DNA of 64,000 nucleotides from JACMLD01 sp044223995. GTDB lineage: Bacteria > Bacteroidota > Bacteroidia > Chitinophagales > Chitinophagaceae. The stretch spans positions 372,001 to 436,000 of the forward strand of contig JBGALE010000003.1 in assembly GCA_044223995.1 (NCBI GenBank), given 5' to 3'. The stretch's first letter is position 1, and the number at the start of each line of letters is the position of its first letter. Below, one piece after another: positions 52,664 to 61,917 of this stretch. The notes below the pieces were generated by a model. It saw only the letters and a list, made by a program, of their open reading frames with translations. It was not told the origin of the DNA and searched no databases. A program made the position numbers and the translations under genes.

Positions 52664-53383
52664 TTACCAACCGCTGGCGAGTACATCTGCCAGGTGCATG
52701 GTTTTTAATGAAAGCTCCTTGTGACGGATAACACCATCGATGTGCATCAAACAGGAAAGATCCGTTGAAATCAAATACTCAGCGCCTGTTGCCACAGCAT
52801 TGGTTACTTTTTGTTCCGCCATGCTGATAGATATGGGTTCAAACTTTACTGCGAATGTACCACCGAAACCGCAACAGGTTTCCACATCATTCATTTCGGA
52901 TAGCTGCAGACCTTTTACATTTCCCAGTAATTTCCTGGGCGCTTCCTTTATTTTACATTCACGAAGACCCGCACAGGAATCGTGGTAAGTGGCTTTCCCA
53001 TTTAATACTGCCCCGGTATTTTCAACCTTTAATACATCTACAAGGAATTCGGACAATTCAAAAGTTCTTTTCTGCAGGTTCTTGACGTCGTTGTGAAAAG
53101 AAGAATTGTCGAATAATTTGGGATAATAATTCCTGACAAAGCCCACACAACTGGCGCTGGGCGCCACAACATAATCTGCCCCTTTGAAATCATTGACAAA
53201 TTTTCCGCATACCTGCCGGGCATCCTCCCAGTAGCCAGCATTGTATGCAGGCTGGCCACAACAGGTTTGATTGGTATTGTAACCGACAGTACAACCTGCT
53301 TTCTCCAATACTTTCACCATATTGAATGCTGTCTGCGGATACAATTGATCTACAAAGCATGGTATAAAGAGTTGTACATTCAT
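52664..53383 (-). CDS. lutA: LutA-like Fe-S (CCG domain) protein
   Basis: The 239-aa protein has two CCG (cysteine-rich) domains. The first starts LFIPCFVDQLYPQTAFN and ends TNQTCCGQPAYNAG; the second runs from YHDSCAGLREC to VETCCGFGGTFAVKF. This is the pattern of LutA/YkgE, the small subunit of the lactate-oxidising LutABC complex. The partners lutB and lutC are not in the window. Glycolate oxidase GlcF-like or heterodisulfide reductase B-like roles are alternatives. It converges on the TPR lipoprotein gene. Confidence 0.88.
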   Translation of the reverse strand: MNVQLFIPCFVDQLYPQTAFNMVKVLEKAGCTVGYNTNQTCCGQPAYNAGYWEDARQVCGKFVNDFKGADYVVAPSASCVGFVRNYYPKLFDNSSFHNDVKNLQKRTFELSEFLVDVLKVENTGAVLNGKATYHDSCAGLRECKIKEAPRKLLGNVKGLQLSEMNDVETCCGFGGTFAVKFEPISISMAEQKVTNAVATGAEYLISTDLSCLMHIDGVIRHKELSLKTMHLADVLASGW

Positions 53384-53441
53384 TGGAAGTAAATCAAACG
53401 GTAAATGAAAATACTTTTCTGCGCAAGTACCGTGTCAATTG

Positions 53442-53945
53442 TTATTTATGTTTGAATGATTGCTGCAATGCGACCATTTTGATGGCTGTAATGGCCGCCT
53501 CTTCGCCTTTATGCCCGTGTTTACCGCCGGTTCTTTCATCTGCCTGTTCCTGGTTGTCGACGGTAAGTATACCAAAAATAGTGGGTACCGGTAATTTCAG
53601 GTTTAACTGCAATATCCCTTCTGTTACGGCCTGGCATACATATTCAAAATGAGGCGTACCGCCACGCAGTACACAACCAAGCGCGATAAATACATGCGGA
53701 CGGTTGTCCCAGTATTTTGTCGTATCCCAGTAACTTTTTATACCAAAACTTATTTCAAAAGCGCCCGGTACAGTTATCACTTTTATTTTTTCAACGCCAT
53801 GCGCCGCCAACACTTTCCGGCAGCCTTCCTCCAGTTTATCCGTAATGGCTGCGTTCCATTCGGTGCGCACAATAACAACACAGGCATCCTTTGAAAGAAT
53901 GCCTGTAGTGTTATCAAACAATTTACTGTTGCTTATTTCAGCCAT
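53442..53945 (-). CDS. ribH: 6,7-dimethyl-8-ribityllumazine synthase
   Basis: The 167-aa enzyme condenses the ribityl-aminouracil with a four-carbon phosphate in riboflavin synthesis. CVVIVRTEWNAAITDKL, the substrate-binding VPGAFEISFGIKS, ALGCVLRGGTPHFEYVCQAV and FGILTVDNQEQADERTGG are the standard lumazine synthase motifs. It starts 8 bases after the TPR gene, an operon typical of Bacteroidota. The other rib genes lie elsewhere. Confidence 0.95.
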   Translation of the reverse strand: MAEISNSKLFDNTTGILSKDACVVIVRTEWNAAITDKLEEGCRKVLAAHGVEKIKVITVPGAFEISFGIKSYWDTTKYWDNRPHVFIALGCVLRGGTPHFEYVCQAVTEGILQLNLKLPVPTIFGILTVDNQEQADERTGGKHGHKGEEAAITAIKMVALQQSFKHK

Positions 53946-53953
53946 ATTGATAG

Positions 53954-54625
53954 TTATTCTACAGAACCCAGGCGCCCCAAATATTTGTCGATATCGTACT
54001 CACGGTACTGGGGATATTTTTCCTTGATCATTTTATAAATTTCAATGGCCTCACTGTTCTTTCCCATGCTTTCATACAGGAAACCGGCGCGGAAAAGATA
54101 GTGCGGGCTGTTATAGTCATCTTTTTCAAATGTGGTACCTGCTTCTTTATACAATTTGGCAGCTTCTTCTTTTTTACCCTGTTCAGAATATGCATCGGCC
54201 AGCAGGCATTTTGCCCGTGCTTTTACCAAAGGTTCACTGGTAGAAAAAGATTCCAGTTGTTTTGCTGCGTTATTAAAATCACCCAACCTCAAATAACAGC
54301 TTCCTGCATAGAAATGAGCCAGGTTGGCTGCTTTTGTGCCACTGTATTTGCTGATTACTTTCAGAAATCCTGCATTGACATTATCGCCATCCAGCGCCAT
54401 TTTCAATGAATCCTGCCTGAAATAATTTTCAGCAGTGCGAATGGCTTCTGATGCTTTCTTTTCGTTGGGATCAGATATGAAATACTTGTACCCAAAAATT
54501 CCCAGGGCCAGTACTACGATAACAGCAACTCCAATACCTACTTTTTTGGCATTGTTGTTCCAAAAACCGGTCACTTTATCCACCGCATCTTTTTCCTGTT
54601 GCTCAATTGGTAATTTCTCAGTCAT
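53954..54625 (-). CDS. Membrane-anchored TPR protein (YfgM-like)
   Basis: The 223-aa protein has one transmembrane helix (about 28-50, VGIGVAVIVVLALGIFGYKYF) and tetratricopeptide repeats outside (about 70-215): ANLAHFYAGSCYLRLGDFNN, KCLLADAYSEQGKKEEAAKL and LFRAGFLYESMGKNSEAIEI. The layout resembles YfgM, which works with the periplasmic chaperone network. It is followed at 8 bases by ribH, a recurring Bacteroidota pair of unclear functional meaning. Confidence 0.87.
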   Translation of the reverse strand: MTEKLPIEQQEKDAVDKVTGFWNNNAKKVGIGVAVIVVLALGIFGYKYFISDPNEKKASEAIRTAENYFRQDSLKMALDGDNVNAGFLKVISKYSGTKAANLAHFYAGSCYLRLGDFNNAAKQLESFSTSEPLVKARAKCLLADAYSEQGKKEEAAKLYKEAGTTFEKDDYNSPHYLFRAGFLYESMGKNSEAIEIYKMIKEKYPQYREYDIDKYLGRLGSVE

Positions 54626-54702
54626 ACTTGGTTATTCGAATTTAAATTTTATTCTATACTATAAATACAAAACAATGACAATGAATATCAATGATGCATT
54701 AT

Positions 54703-55698
54703 TTAGTCAACAATAAAAGGATATTCTTTATCAATGTAAATATCTTTCAGCACTTCATCATCACCAGGTACCGGGCTTTCTTCTGCAAATTTCACCGATT
54801 CTGTTACGATGCCTTCAATGCGTTTGTTGATGACGTCCAGTTCTTCCTGTGTGGCGAATTTATTTTTCAAAATAGTAGCCTGCACTTGTGTAATGGGATC
54901 ACGTTGTTTGTATTCTTCCACTTCCTCCTTGGTACGGTATTTCTGCGGATCGGAAATAGAATGACCCTTGTACCGATAGGTTTTGATCTCCAGCAAGGTG
55001 GGGCCGCCACCTTCCCTGGCACGTTTCACTGCCCGGGCAACGCCATCATGCACTGCTTCACAACTCATACCATCAACAGAATCCGCTGGCATTTCAAATG
55101 CATCGGCCAGTTTATAAATGTCCACTACGTTAGAGGTACGTTCTACGGAAGTACCCATGGCGTAGTTGTTGTTCTCGCAAATAAAGATCACCGGGAGTTT
55201 CCAGGTCATGGCAATATTAAATACTTCATTGACCATACCCTGCCTCGCAGCGCCATCGCCGAAAAAGGTTAAACTTACATTATCAGTTCCCTTGTATTTT
55301 TCAGCAAAGCCCAGCCCTGCACCTGTTCCTATCTGTGCACCCACAATGCCATGACCGCCAAAAAAGTGAACGTCTTTTCCAAAAAAGTGCATGCTTCCAC
55401 CCTTTCCTTTTGCACAACCGGTGGCTTTACCATATAATTCCGCCATACAAGCGTTGGCACTGACGCCTTTCGCGAGGGCCAAACCATGATCGCGGTAACC
55501 GGTGATAAAGGGATCTTCGGGCCTTGTAGCTGTCATACAACCCGCTGCAATGGCTTCCTGCCCGATATAGGCATGAAAGAAGCCCCTAATCTTTCCTTCC
55601 ATTTTGTATTTTTCCTCCGCCATGAGTTCAAACTGGCGGATAAGTTGCATCAGTTCGTACCAGTACAGGTATGTTTCTTTTGAAAATTTTGTAGCCAC
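54703..55698 (-). CDS. pdhA: Pyruvate dehydrogenase E1 component, alpha subunit
   Basis: The 331-aa TPP enzyme decarboxylates pyruvate as part of the PDH complex. Motifs are FHAYIGQEAIAAG, YRDHGLALAKG, GKGGSMHFF, the TPP-binding GDGAARQGMVNEVFNIAMTW...ENN and the phosphorylation-loop region YRYKGHSISDPQKYRT. I start at GTG 55698 (VATKFSKETYLYWYELMQ). The ATG 15 codons upstream lies before the consensus promoter, so it cannot be translated from it. The beta subunit is not adjacent in the window. Confidence 0.94.
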   Translation of the reverse strand: MATKFSKETYLYWYELMQLIRQFELMAEEKYKMEGKIRGFFHAYIGQEAIAAGCMTATRPEDPFITGYRDHGLALAKGVSANACMAELYGKATGCAKGKGGSMHFFGKDVHFFGGHGIVGAQIGTGAGLGFAEKYKGTDNVSLTFFGDGAARQGMVNEVFNIAMTWKLPVIFICENNNYAMGTSVERTSNVVDIYKLADAFEMPADSVDGMSCEAVHDGVARAVKRAREGGGPTLLEIKTYRYKGHSISDPQKYRTKEEVEEYKQRDPITQVQATILKNKFATQEELDVINKRIEGIVTESVKFAEESPVPGDDEVLKDIYIDKEYPFIVD

Positions 55699-55722
55699 GG
55701 GCAGTCTTCGTTTTAAGAGGGG

Positions 55723-55754
55723 CAAAGATAAGGGGTAAAACACAATTATTGCAA
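55723..55754 (-). promoter_or_regulatory. Promoter of pdhA
   Basis: On the minus strand: TTG (55754-55752), 21-base spacer, perfect TATCTTTG (55730-55723). Transcription would start near 55717, about 20 bases before the GTG start. Confidence 0.6.
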
Positions 55755-55915
55755 GCCATTTTGGGCCGGTGGAAATTTGATTGTTAGCCTGTTAAACCAC
55801 CCTTGTACGCCCGCTGCCAGTACCCGGCCATCCCGTTCAAAATATATGGATGAGCCGCCTGAAAAAATGGTTCTTATCAGCTTATAATTATATTGCAGCC
55901 TTAACCGCTTCGCTA

Positions 55916-57019
55916 TTGCTTTTACTTCAACATATTTCATTACTGCAGTTTAAAAACTACCCCAAATCGGCTTTCACTTTCAATGAGCGGATTGTGGGCA
56001 TCTGCGGCCAAAACGGGTTGGGCAAAACCAACCTGCTGGATGCCATTCACTATCTATGTTTCACCAAAAGTTATTTCACCAAGGGCGATACACAAAATGT
56101 ATTGCAGGGCGCACAGGGTTTTCGCATTGCCGGAAAGTTTGAGCGCGATGGGGACGTGCAGGAAGCCATCTGCATTTTACGCGAAACAGGTAAAAAAGAA
56201 TTTTTACTGAATGGAGAGCCGTATGAGAAATTCGCCCGGCATATTGGCCGTTTCCCCTGCGTATTTATTGCGCCCGACGATGCACAAATTATCACAGAGG
56301 GCAGCGAAGAACGCCGCCGGTTTATGGATGCCTTGCTCTGCCAGCTCGATGCGCAATACCTGCAGCACCTGATCGATTACAACAAAACATTGCAGCAGCG
56401 CAACAGCTACCTCAAATCAGTTGCCGATTCCCGAAATGCTGATCACCAACTGCTGGATGTGTACGACAAACAGTTGGTCGAACATGGTGATTATGTATTC
56501 CGGCAACGGAAAACATTTCTTGAAGGACTCATTCCGCTGGTGGATAGTTTTTACAAAACCATTGCTGGTACCGGAGAAAGTATTTCCATCGGCTATGAAA
56601 GCAACCTGCTGCAAAATGATTTTTTTTCACTGCTGAAAACCTCGCGCAGTAAAGATATCATGCTTCAGAGAACCACGCAGGGTATTCACCGCGATGATTT
56701 GTCCATGACCATGCGCGAGCAACCTTTTAAATCTTTTGCTTCACAGGGGCAGCGCAAAAGTTTACTGTTTGCACTGAAACTTGCAGAGTTTGAATTATTA
56801 AAAAACACCAAGGGCTTCCCTCCTTTGCTGCTGCTGGATGATGTTTTTGAAAAACTCGATGAAGAACGCATGCAAAACCTGCTGCACTATGTTTGCGTGG
56901 ACAACCAGGGACAGGTGTTTATAACGGATACACACCGTGAAAGACTGGAATTGTCACTCATCGCCCTTCATGTCCCTTACCAGGTAATTGAATTAAAAAA
57001 TGGGATCCCGGCCGCATAA
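55916..57019 (+). CDS. recF: DNA recombination/replication protein RecF
   Basis: The 367-aa ATPase binds gapped DNA and loads RecA with RecO and RecR. It has LQHISLLQFKNYPKSAFTF at the start, Walker A GQNGLGKTNLLDAIHYLCF, the RecF-specific YFTKGDTQN region, SFASQGQRKSLLFALKLAEF (signature) and Walker B LLLLDDVFEKLDEER. I choose TTG 55916 because RecF normally begins a few residues before the QHISLLQF segment. ATG 55850 would add 22 unrelated residues. It is divergent from pdhA. The DUF721 gene follows at 17 bases. Confidence 0.93.
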   Translation: MLLLQHISLLQFKNYPKSAFTFNERIVGICGQNGLGKTNLLDAIHYLCFTKSYFTKGDTQNVLQGAQGFRIAGKFERDGDVQEAICILRETGKKEFLLNGEPYEKFARHIGRFPCVFIAPDDAQIITEGSEERRRFMDALLCQLDAQYLQHLIDYNKTLQQRNSYLKSVADSRNADHQLLDVYDKQLVEHGDYVFRQRKTFLEGLIPLVDSFYKTIAGTGESISIGYESNLLQNDFFSLLKTSRSKDIMLQRTTQGIHRDDLSMTMREQPFKSFASQGQRKSLLFALKLAEFELLKNTKGFPPLLLLDDVFEKLDEERMQNLLHYVCVDNQGQVFITDTHRERLELSLIALHVPYQVIELKNGIPAA

Positions 57020-57036
57020 TTATTTATCTTTACCGC

Positions 57037-57318
57037 ATGGGGGAATATTCTTTTGGCGATGCCATGAAAAAATTTTTACGCGGCAGTAAACTGCGTGGCG
57101 ATATACAGGCCATGCAGATAAAGGATATATGGGAACAACTGATGGGAAAAACGATTGCCAAATACACCGACAGCATAAAAATTTACGGCGACAAATTATA
57201 TATCAGTACAAAGGTTGCCCCGCTCAAACAGGAACTGATTTTTCAAAAAGAAAACATCATTCTCCGCGTCAACGAAGCACTGAACGAAAAAGTCATCCGC
57301 GAAGTGATCATCAATTGA
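57037..57318 (+). CDS. DUF721 (DciA-like) protein
   Basis: A 93-aa cytoplasmic protein with GEYSFGDAMKKFLRGSKLRG at the start, IKDIWEQLMGKTIAKYT in the middle and NIILRVNEALNEKVIREVII at the end. This is DUF721, related to DciA, the helicase loader found in most bacteria that lack DnaC. DciA usually carries an extra C-terminal tail, so only the KH-like core is present here. It lies directly after recF, a conserved DNA-replication context. Confidence 0.88.
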   Translation: MGEYSFGDAMKKFLRGSKLRGDIQAMQIKDIWEQLMGKTIAKYTDSIKIYGDKLYISTKVAPLKQELIFQKENIILRVNEALNEKVIREVIIN

Positions 57319-57343
57319 CTTTCTTTTATCTTTTTAGAAATGA

Positions 57344-58897
57344 TTATTTTTTAGTGCCGGTCAGCGTGGTAACTTTTGACGGCGGGTCAAAGCTGTTGTG
57401 AATTTCTACAGTTACTGTATTATTATCAAACTTACAGGTATATGTCTCCCTGTGCGGGCTTTCAATATAACGAAGCACCAGTTGGAGCGTATAATTATCC
57501 AGCCAGGTATAACTTGCCGCAATTTTTGACGCGGGTAACCCAACAAAACTTCCTTTCGCGGCGGCTGTTAAGGAAGCACCTCGTTTGGTGGTTTCATCCT
57601 TTGCCCAGTAACCGCCGCCAAATAATATCTTATACTGTGCCGTATCGGTTTTCAGGTTTACCAAACAGCCTTTATTATTAAATGTAAAAGACAAATTATT
57701 CACCAGGCGATCATTTTTTGCCATAGTATAACTGGTCCCGGAAATATTCTTTGCATACAATGAAGCTGCTGATTTGGGGGGCATGGGTACTGCCAGCGAA
57801 GAAAGCTGTTTTACAAGCAAATTATACGCAGTTTTATTGACCGGTAGTTTATCGCCCTGTATGGCAGGCAATAAGTATTTCCAAACCAGGCTTAATTCGT
57901 CCTGCATATTCATCGTCTCCGAAGTAATGGCAACAACAGCATCCTGGTCCGGCATGACGATGATGTATTGACCAAAAGCGCCATCGGCACGAAAGGCATT
58001 GTGCCTGCAGCGCCAGAACTGGTAACAATATCCCTGCTCCCAATCGCTGGAGTCTCTTTTTTCCTGTGTCCAGTCGGGATGTTGTATAATCTTCGATGTG
58101 GTTGCTTCTTCCACCCAGGCTGATGGAATTACCTGTTTCCCTTCCCACATTCCTTTTTGCAGCAGTAGTTGTCCAAACTTTGCCATGTCTTCGGTTTTCA
58201 AGCGCAAGCCCCAGCCACCCACATTAATACCACGCGGATCAACTTCCCAGTCAATACCGGTGATGCCCAGCGGATCAAATAAACGCGGCCGCAAATAATC
58301 GATCACTTTTTGCCCCGTTACTTTTTGTACAATCGCAGAAAGCATGTAAGTCCCCAAACTATTATACAAAAAAGTGGAACCGGGTGCATGTAATATCGGT
58401 AATGCCAAAAAAGATCTTACCCAATTGGTATCTCTCGAAGAAACAGAAAAAGTGGGATCAGGTTCCTGGCCATCTGACATGGTGATGACATCTTTCACTG
58501 TTAATGCGGCAAGATAAGGGCTGATGGTATCAGGAAGGTCATTGGGAAAAAATGAAACCACTTTATCCGACAGCGATAATAAATGTTCGCTTACTGCAAA
58601 ACCAATGGCAGTTGATGTGAAGCTTTTGCTGGTGGAATACATGGTATGCCTGAGCGATGGCGCATAGGGAGCAGACCAGCCTTCTGCGATGACCTTGCCA
58701 TGCCGCAACATGACAAAACCGTGCAACTCATTCATACTTTTTGTTTCAGCGGTAATGAACTGCACGATGCCCGCGGATGAAACGCCCTGTTCTTCGGGTG
58801 TGCTCCGGGATAAAGATGCTGCTTTCTGTGCGTTGCTATTTACCTGGAGCAGCAAAACGAATATTACGAGGGCAATCGACGGTTTCCTGAAAAACAT
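57344..58897 (-). CDS. Exported serine hydrolase (beta-lactamase class C fold)
   Basis: The 517-aa protein starts at ATG 58897 with a signal peptide (MFFRKPSIALVIFVLLLQVNSNA-Q). The penicillin-binding SxxK motif is S88-T-S-K91 in MYSTSKSFTS. The tyrosine motif is LYNSLGTYML; FRADGAFGQYIIVMPDQD is typical of the family. A C-terminal domain of about 150 residues (MAKNDRLVNNLSFTFNNKGC and after) is added. Such proteins are mostly esterases or D-aminopeptidase-like enzymes, not resistance beta-lactamases. Substrate unknown. Confidence 0.9.
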   Translation of the reverse strand: MFFRKPSIALVIFVLLLQVNSNAQKAASLSRSTPEEQGVSSAGIVQFITAETKSMNELHGFVMLRHGKVIAEGWSAPYAPSLRHTMYSTSKSFTSTAIGFAVSEHLLSLSDKVVSFFPNDLPDTISPYLAALTVKDVITMSDGQEPDPTFSVSSRDTNWVRSFLALPILHAPGSTFLYNSLGTYMLSAIVQKVTGQKVIDYLRPRLFDPLGITGIDWEVDPRGINVGGWGLRLKTEDMAKFGQLLLQKGMWEGKQVIPSAWVEEATTSKIIQHPDWTQEKRDSSDWEQGYCYQFWRCRHNAFRADGAFGQYIIVMPDQDAVVAITSETMNMQDELSLVWKYLLPAIQGDKLPVNKTAYNLLVKQLSSLAVPMPPKSAASLYAKNISGTSYTMAKNDRLVNNLSFTFNNKGCLVNLKTDTAQYKILFGGGYWAKDETTKRGASLTAAAKGSFVGLPASKIAASYTWLDNYTLQLVLRYIESPHRETYTCKFDNNTVTVEIHNSFDPPSKVTTLTGTKK

Positions 58898-58996
58898 ATT
58901 GACAATATTATTATTGATGAAAAAATCTTTTTTGTAACCCCTTTGCAAAAATCATTTTATGAAAACAAACCTGCACCGGCCATCTTCCTGCACAGC

Positions 58997-59659
58997 TTAT
59001 TTTATTTCGAACACGATCAGGTTGATGTCTCCTTTCCCGGTAGACGAAAAATTGAATGATATGCCAGGCTCGATGTACACATAACTGCCTGCTTTCATCA
59101 CCAGCGATTTCTTCTCCTGGTTTCTATTCAAAAGTATTCCGTCACCTGACACCAGTTCTGCGATGACCGGTCCCCGCTTGCTGATTAATTTACCGTTGAT
59201 ATCTGCCCGATTTAACTGGTAGGTAAATGCCTTTTCGTTGTTGAGTAAAACTGTATACGGTAATGGTGATAAAACTTCGCCCTCCCTTTTCTGAAAGGCA
59301 CCAATTATTTCAATATCGTTTACATGAAAGGGTACATTGTCGATATTGGCAACGCGGTGAATCAAAGTATCGGGTGTGAATGAACGGAACCAGGTAGTAC
59401 CTGCAGCCGATGGACCGGCCTGCCATCCTTCGCCTTTTACCTGCGAAGCGGTATTGGTATTGGACAGGATGATAAATAAAGAAGGTGTGGCATGAATATG
59501 ATACAAACTGGTATCATGCGGCGGCAGCCAAACATCCAGCAGGCGCACATATTTATTGACCAGTACCGGGTGATGCCGTGGTTCGTCACGCACCGGAACC
59601 TGCGCCTCGATATTCACCACCATCAAAACAATCAGCAGGAGAAAAGAAACATGTTTCAT
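58997..59659 (-). CDS. Exported cupin-like protein
   Basis: The 220-aa protein has a signal peptide (MKHVSFLLLIVLMVVNIEA-Q). It appears to hold two cupin-like halves. The first has RLLDVWLPPHDTSLYHIHAT and PSLFIILSNTN, the second VMKAGSYVYIEPGISFNFSS. Two His in the first half (YHIHAT) could bind metal. No catalytic annotation is possible. It lies downstream of the uronate operon with 258 bases between, so co-transcription is uncertain. Confidence 0.72.
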   Translation of the reverse strand: MKHVSFLLLIVLMVVNIEAQVPVRDEPRHHPVLVNKYVRLLDVWLPPHDTSLYHIHATPSLFIILSNTNTASQVKGEGWQAGPSAAGTTWFRSFTPDTLIHRVANIDNVPFHVNDIEIIGAFQKREGEVLSPLPYTVLLNNEKAFTYQLNRADINGKLISKRGPVIAELVSGDGILLNRNQEKKSLVMKAGSYVYIEPGISFNFSSTGKGDINLIVFEIK

Positions 59660-59752
59660 ACCGTAAACTTGACAATCAGTAATTATACTGTATAGGAAAT
59701 GTAGGAAATTATTGTGACAACTTTGCTATTTGGAATTTGGGATTTTGTCAGT

Positions 59753-59783
59753 GAGTCAGGAGACAGCAGTTGGGAGTCAGGAG
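59753..59783. repeat. Short direct repeat GAGTCAGGAG
   Basis: The 10-mer GAGTCAGGAG occurs at 59753-59762 and 59774-59783, 21 bases apart, in a non-coding gap of about 260 bases. Nothing else is recognisable in the gap. Confidence 0.4.
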
Positions 59784-59917
59784 TACATCGTTTACGGTTC
59801 ATGTTTTATCACTGATAATTCCTGGATGGATACTGGGTTTAGGAAATCCTTATTTTTAATTACTAATTGTTTCTTGTTATTTGTTGCCCACAATTTGTCA
59901 TCTGTGATTTTCTACAA

Positions 59918-61213
59918 TTATAACTTCACAGGCTCCATTTTTGGAACAAGCAGGTGCATGATAAACCAGGCCAGCAAATAGGCCGAGCCGCAAACGAAAA
60001 ACATGATATAATAAGCAGTTTCTATCTGGTGTATGGCCCTGTAATGAACAAAAAGATCTTTCTGCACAAATAATGAAAGAAATATTCCACCAACAGCACC
60101 AAACATACCACCAATACCAGTTACGGAAGCCGTTGCTTTTTTGGGAAACATATCACTGACCGTTGTAAATATATTGGCGCTCCATGCCTGGTGTGCCGAA
60201 GTAGCCAGTCCGATCACCAGTACTGCCAGCCACATATTGACCGAGCCCAGCAATTGTGCAAATACTACTGGCAATACACTGAAAGCGTAAATCAGCATGG
60301 ATGTCTTGCGTGCCCTGAACAATGGCCATCCCTTTTTTATGAAATACATGGGCAACCATCCGCCAACGATACTGCCAATTGTCGATATGCTGTACACCAA
60401 CGCTACAGGTAATGAGATGGCGGTGCCTTTCAGTCCATAGGAACTTTCTAAAAAATCCGGTAACCAAAACAGGTAGAACCACCAAACCGGATCGGATAAA
60501 AATTTCCCCAGTACGAATGCCCATGTTTGTTTGAAACCAAGCAGCTTAATCCAGGAAACTTTTTCCTTTGGTGCATTTTCATTCTCATCCTTATCACTGA
60601 GGATATATTCATGTTCGGCAGCAGAGAGTCGTTTTTGTCTTGAAGGAATTTCATACAGGCGCATCCAGAATATGAGCCAGATAAATCCAAAAGAGCCAGT
60701 TACAACAAATGTTGATTGCCATCCCCAGTGTGCATTCATCCAGGGTACTGTTAGTGGCGCTACAATGGCGCCGATATTTGTTCCGGAATTAAAAAAGCCC
60801 GTGGCATAGGCCCTTTCTTTTTTGGGAAACCATTCCGCCGTAGTTTTAATAGCTGCCGGAAAATTTCCCGCTTCTGTAAAGCCCAGCGCAAAACGCGCCA
60901 CCACAAAACCCATTGTTGTCCTTACCAGCGCATGGCTGATTGCCGAAATACTCCACAATAAGGTGGCGAGGAAATAACCCAGTTTTGTCCCGATTTTATC
61001 TACCAGGCGGCCGGCACTCAATAACCCCAATGCATAAGCGATTTTAAAGGCGATTTCCACATTGGCATAGTCGCCATCGTTCCAGTGCAGGTCATGGGTA
61101 AGCGTCGACTTCAGCAAACTGATCACAGCCCTGTCGAGGTAATTAATAGTGGTGGCGAAAAATACCAGGGAGCAAATCGTCCACCGGTAATTTCCAATCT
61201 TTGCTGAAGTCAT
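59918..61213 (-). CDS. exuT: Hexuronate transporter (MFS, ACS family)
   Basis: The 431-aa major facilitator has 12 transmembrane segments. NYLDRAVISLLKSTL near the start, GRLVDKIGTKLGYFLATLLW (the RXXD loop 2-3 motif) and FTEAGNFPAAIKTTAEWFPK are typical of the anion:cation symporter family, which contains ExuT. It is the last gene of the uronate operon and should import glucuronate or galacturonate with protons. Other family members carry tartrate or phthalate, but the neighbours favour hexuronate. Confidence 0.9.
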   Translation of the reverse strand: MTSAKIGNYRWTICSLVFFATTINYLDRAVISLLKSTLTHDLHWNDGDYANVEIAFKIAYALGLLSAGRLVDKIGTKLGYFLATLLWSISAISHALVRTTMGFVVARFALGFTEAGNFPAAIKTTAEWFPKKERAYATGFFNSGTNIGAIVAPLTVPWMNAHWGWQSTFVVTGSFGFIWLIFWMRLYEIPSRQKRLSAAEHEYILSDKDENENAPKEKVSWIKLLGFKQTWAFVLGKFLSDPVWWFYLFWLPDFLESSYGLKGTAISLPVALVYSISTIGSIVGGWLPMYFIKKGWPLFRARKTSMLIYAFSVLPVVFAQLLGSVNMWLAVLVIGLATSAHQAWSANIFTTVSDMFPKKATASVTGIGGMFGAVGGIFLSLFVQKDLFVHYRAIHQIETAYYIMFFVCGSAYLLAWFIMHLLVPKMEPVKL

Positions 61214-61246
61214 ATTATTTTTTTAGCAGGCGATTGCCCGGGTACA

Positions 61247-61909
61247 TTACCGGCGTATTGTGTGTACGATTGCCAGCGCTTGTTTTGCGGCTGTCGTCAA
61301 ATCATCATATTTTTTTTCATTCATTACAGCAGGTGTTATTAGTTTACTGCCGAGGCCCAGTCCGCTGGCGCCGGCTTTATACCAGGCAGCCATATTTTTT
61401 TCGTCTGCTTCCACGCCACCCGTCACCACATAATCCAATCCGCTGAATAAAGGACGTATGGCTTCAATAAAAGATGGCGTTAGCAAGTTACCGGGGAATA
61501 ATTTTATCATCCTGCAGCCAGCCTGTTGCGCCACATGTATTTCTGTTGGTGTCATACAACCGGGTATCCACAATACTTTGTGCATATAGGCCACATCACA
61601 GACAGCACTGTCAAATACCGGGCTGATCAATACATCTGCCCCCGCATCGATAAATTGTGTGGCATGTTCTGCAGTTTTGATCGTTCCTGCTGCGAGTAAT
61701 AGACCGGGCATGGACGCAGTCCTTTCTTTTACCAGCAGTTTAAAATTCTCCAGCGCCTTTGCGCCACGATTGGTAAACTCAATGACGCGGATACCTGCAT
61801 CGTACAAGGCTTTTGCAATCCCTGTACAGGTAACAGGATCGTCGTGATAGAACAGAGGAAGAATGCCCTGCTGTTTGATAATATCGATGTGTTCCTGTTC
61901 TCTTTCCAT
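61247..61909 (-). CDS. eda: 2-keto-3-deoxy-6-phosphogluconate aldolase
   Basis: The 220-aa class I aldolase splits KDPG into pyruvate and glyceraldehyde-3-phosphate. It has GILPLFYHDDPVTCTGIAKA, the catalytic region VIEFTNRG, LLAAGTIKTAEHATQFIDAG, IPGCMTPTEI, the Schiff-base lysine in RMIKLFPGNL and VVTGGVEADEKNM. The Glu in the EFTNRG segment acts as the base. The start lies 8 bases after the kdgK stop, so translation is probably coupled. Confidence 0.94.
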   Translation of the reverse strand: MEREQEHIDIIKQQGILPLFYHDDPVTCTGIAKALYDAGIRVIEFTNRGAKALENFKLLVKERTASMPGLLLAAGTIKTAEHATQFIDAGADVLISPVFDSAVCDVAYMHKVLWIPGCMTPTEIHVAQQAGCRMIKLFPGNLLTPSFIEAIRPLFSGLDYVVTGGVEADEKNMAAWYKAGASGLGLGSKLITPAVMNEKKYDDLTTAAKQALAIVHTIRR

Positions 61910-61917
61910 AAAAAAAT

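Noticed and set aside
55746..55940. 64-codon minus-strand frame between pdhA and recF
   Set aside because: It covers the likely pdhA -33 element and overlaps the recF start; the peptide has no recognisable domain.
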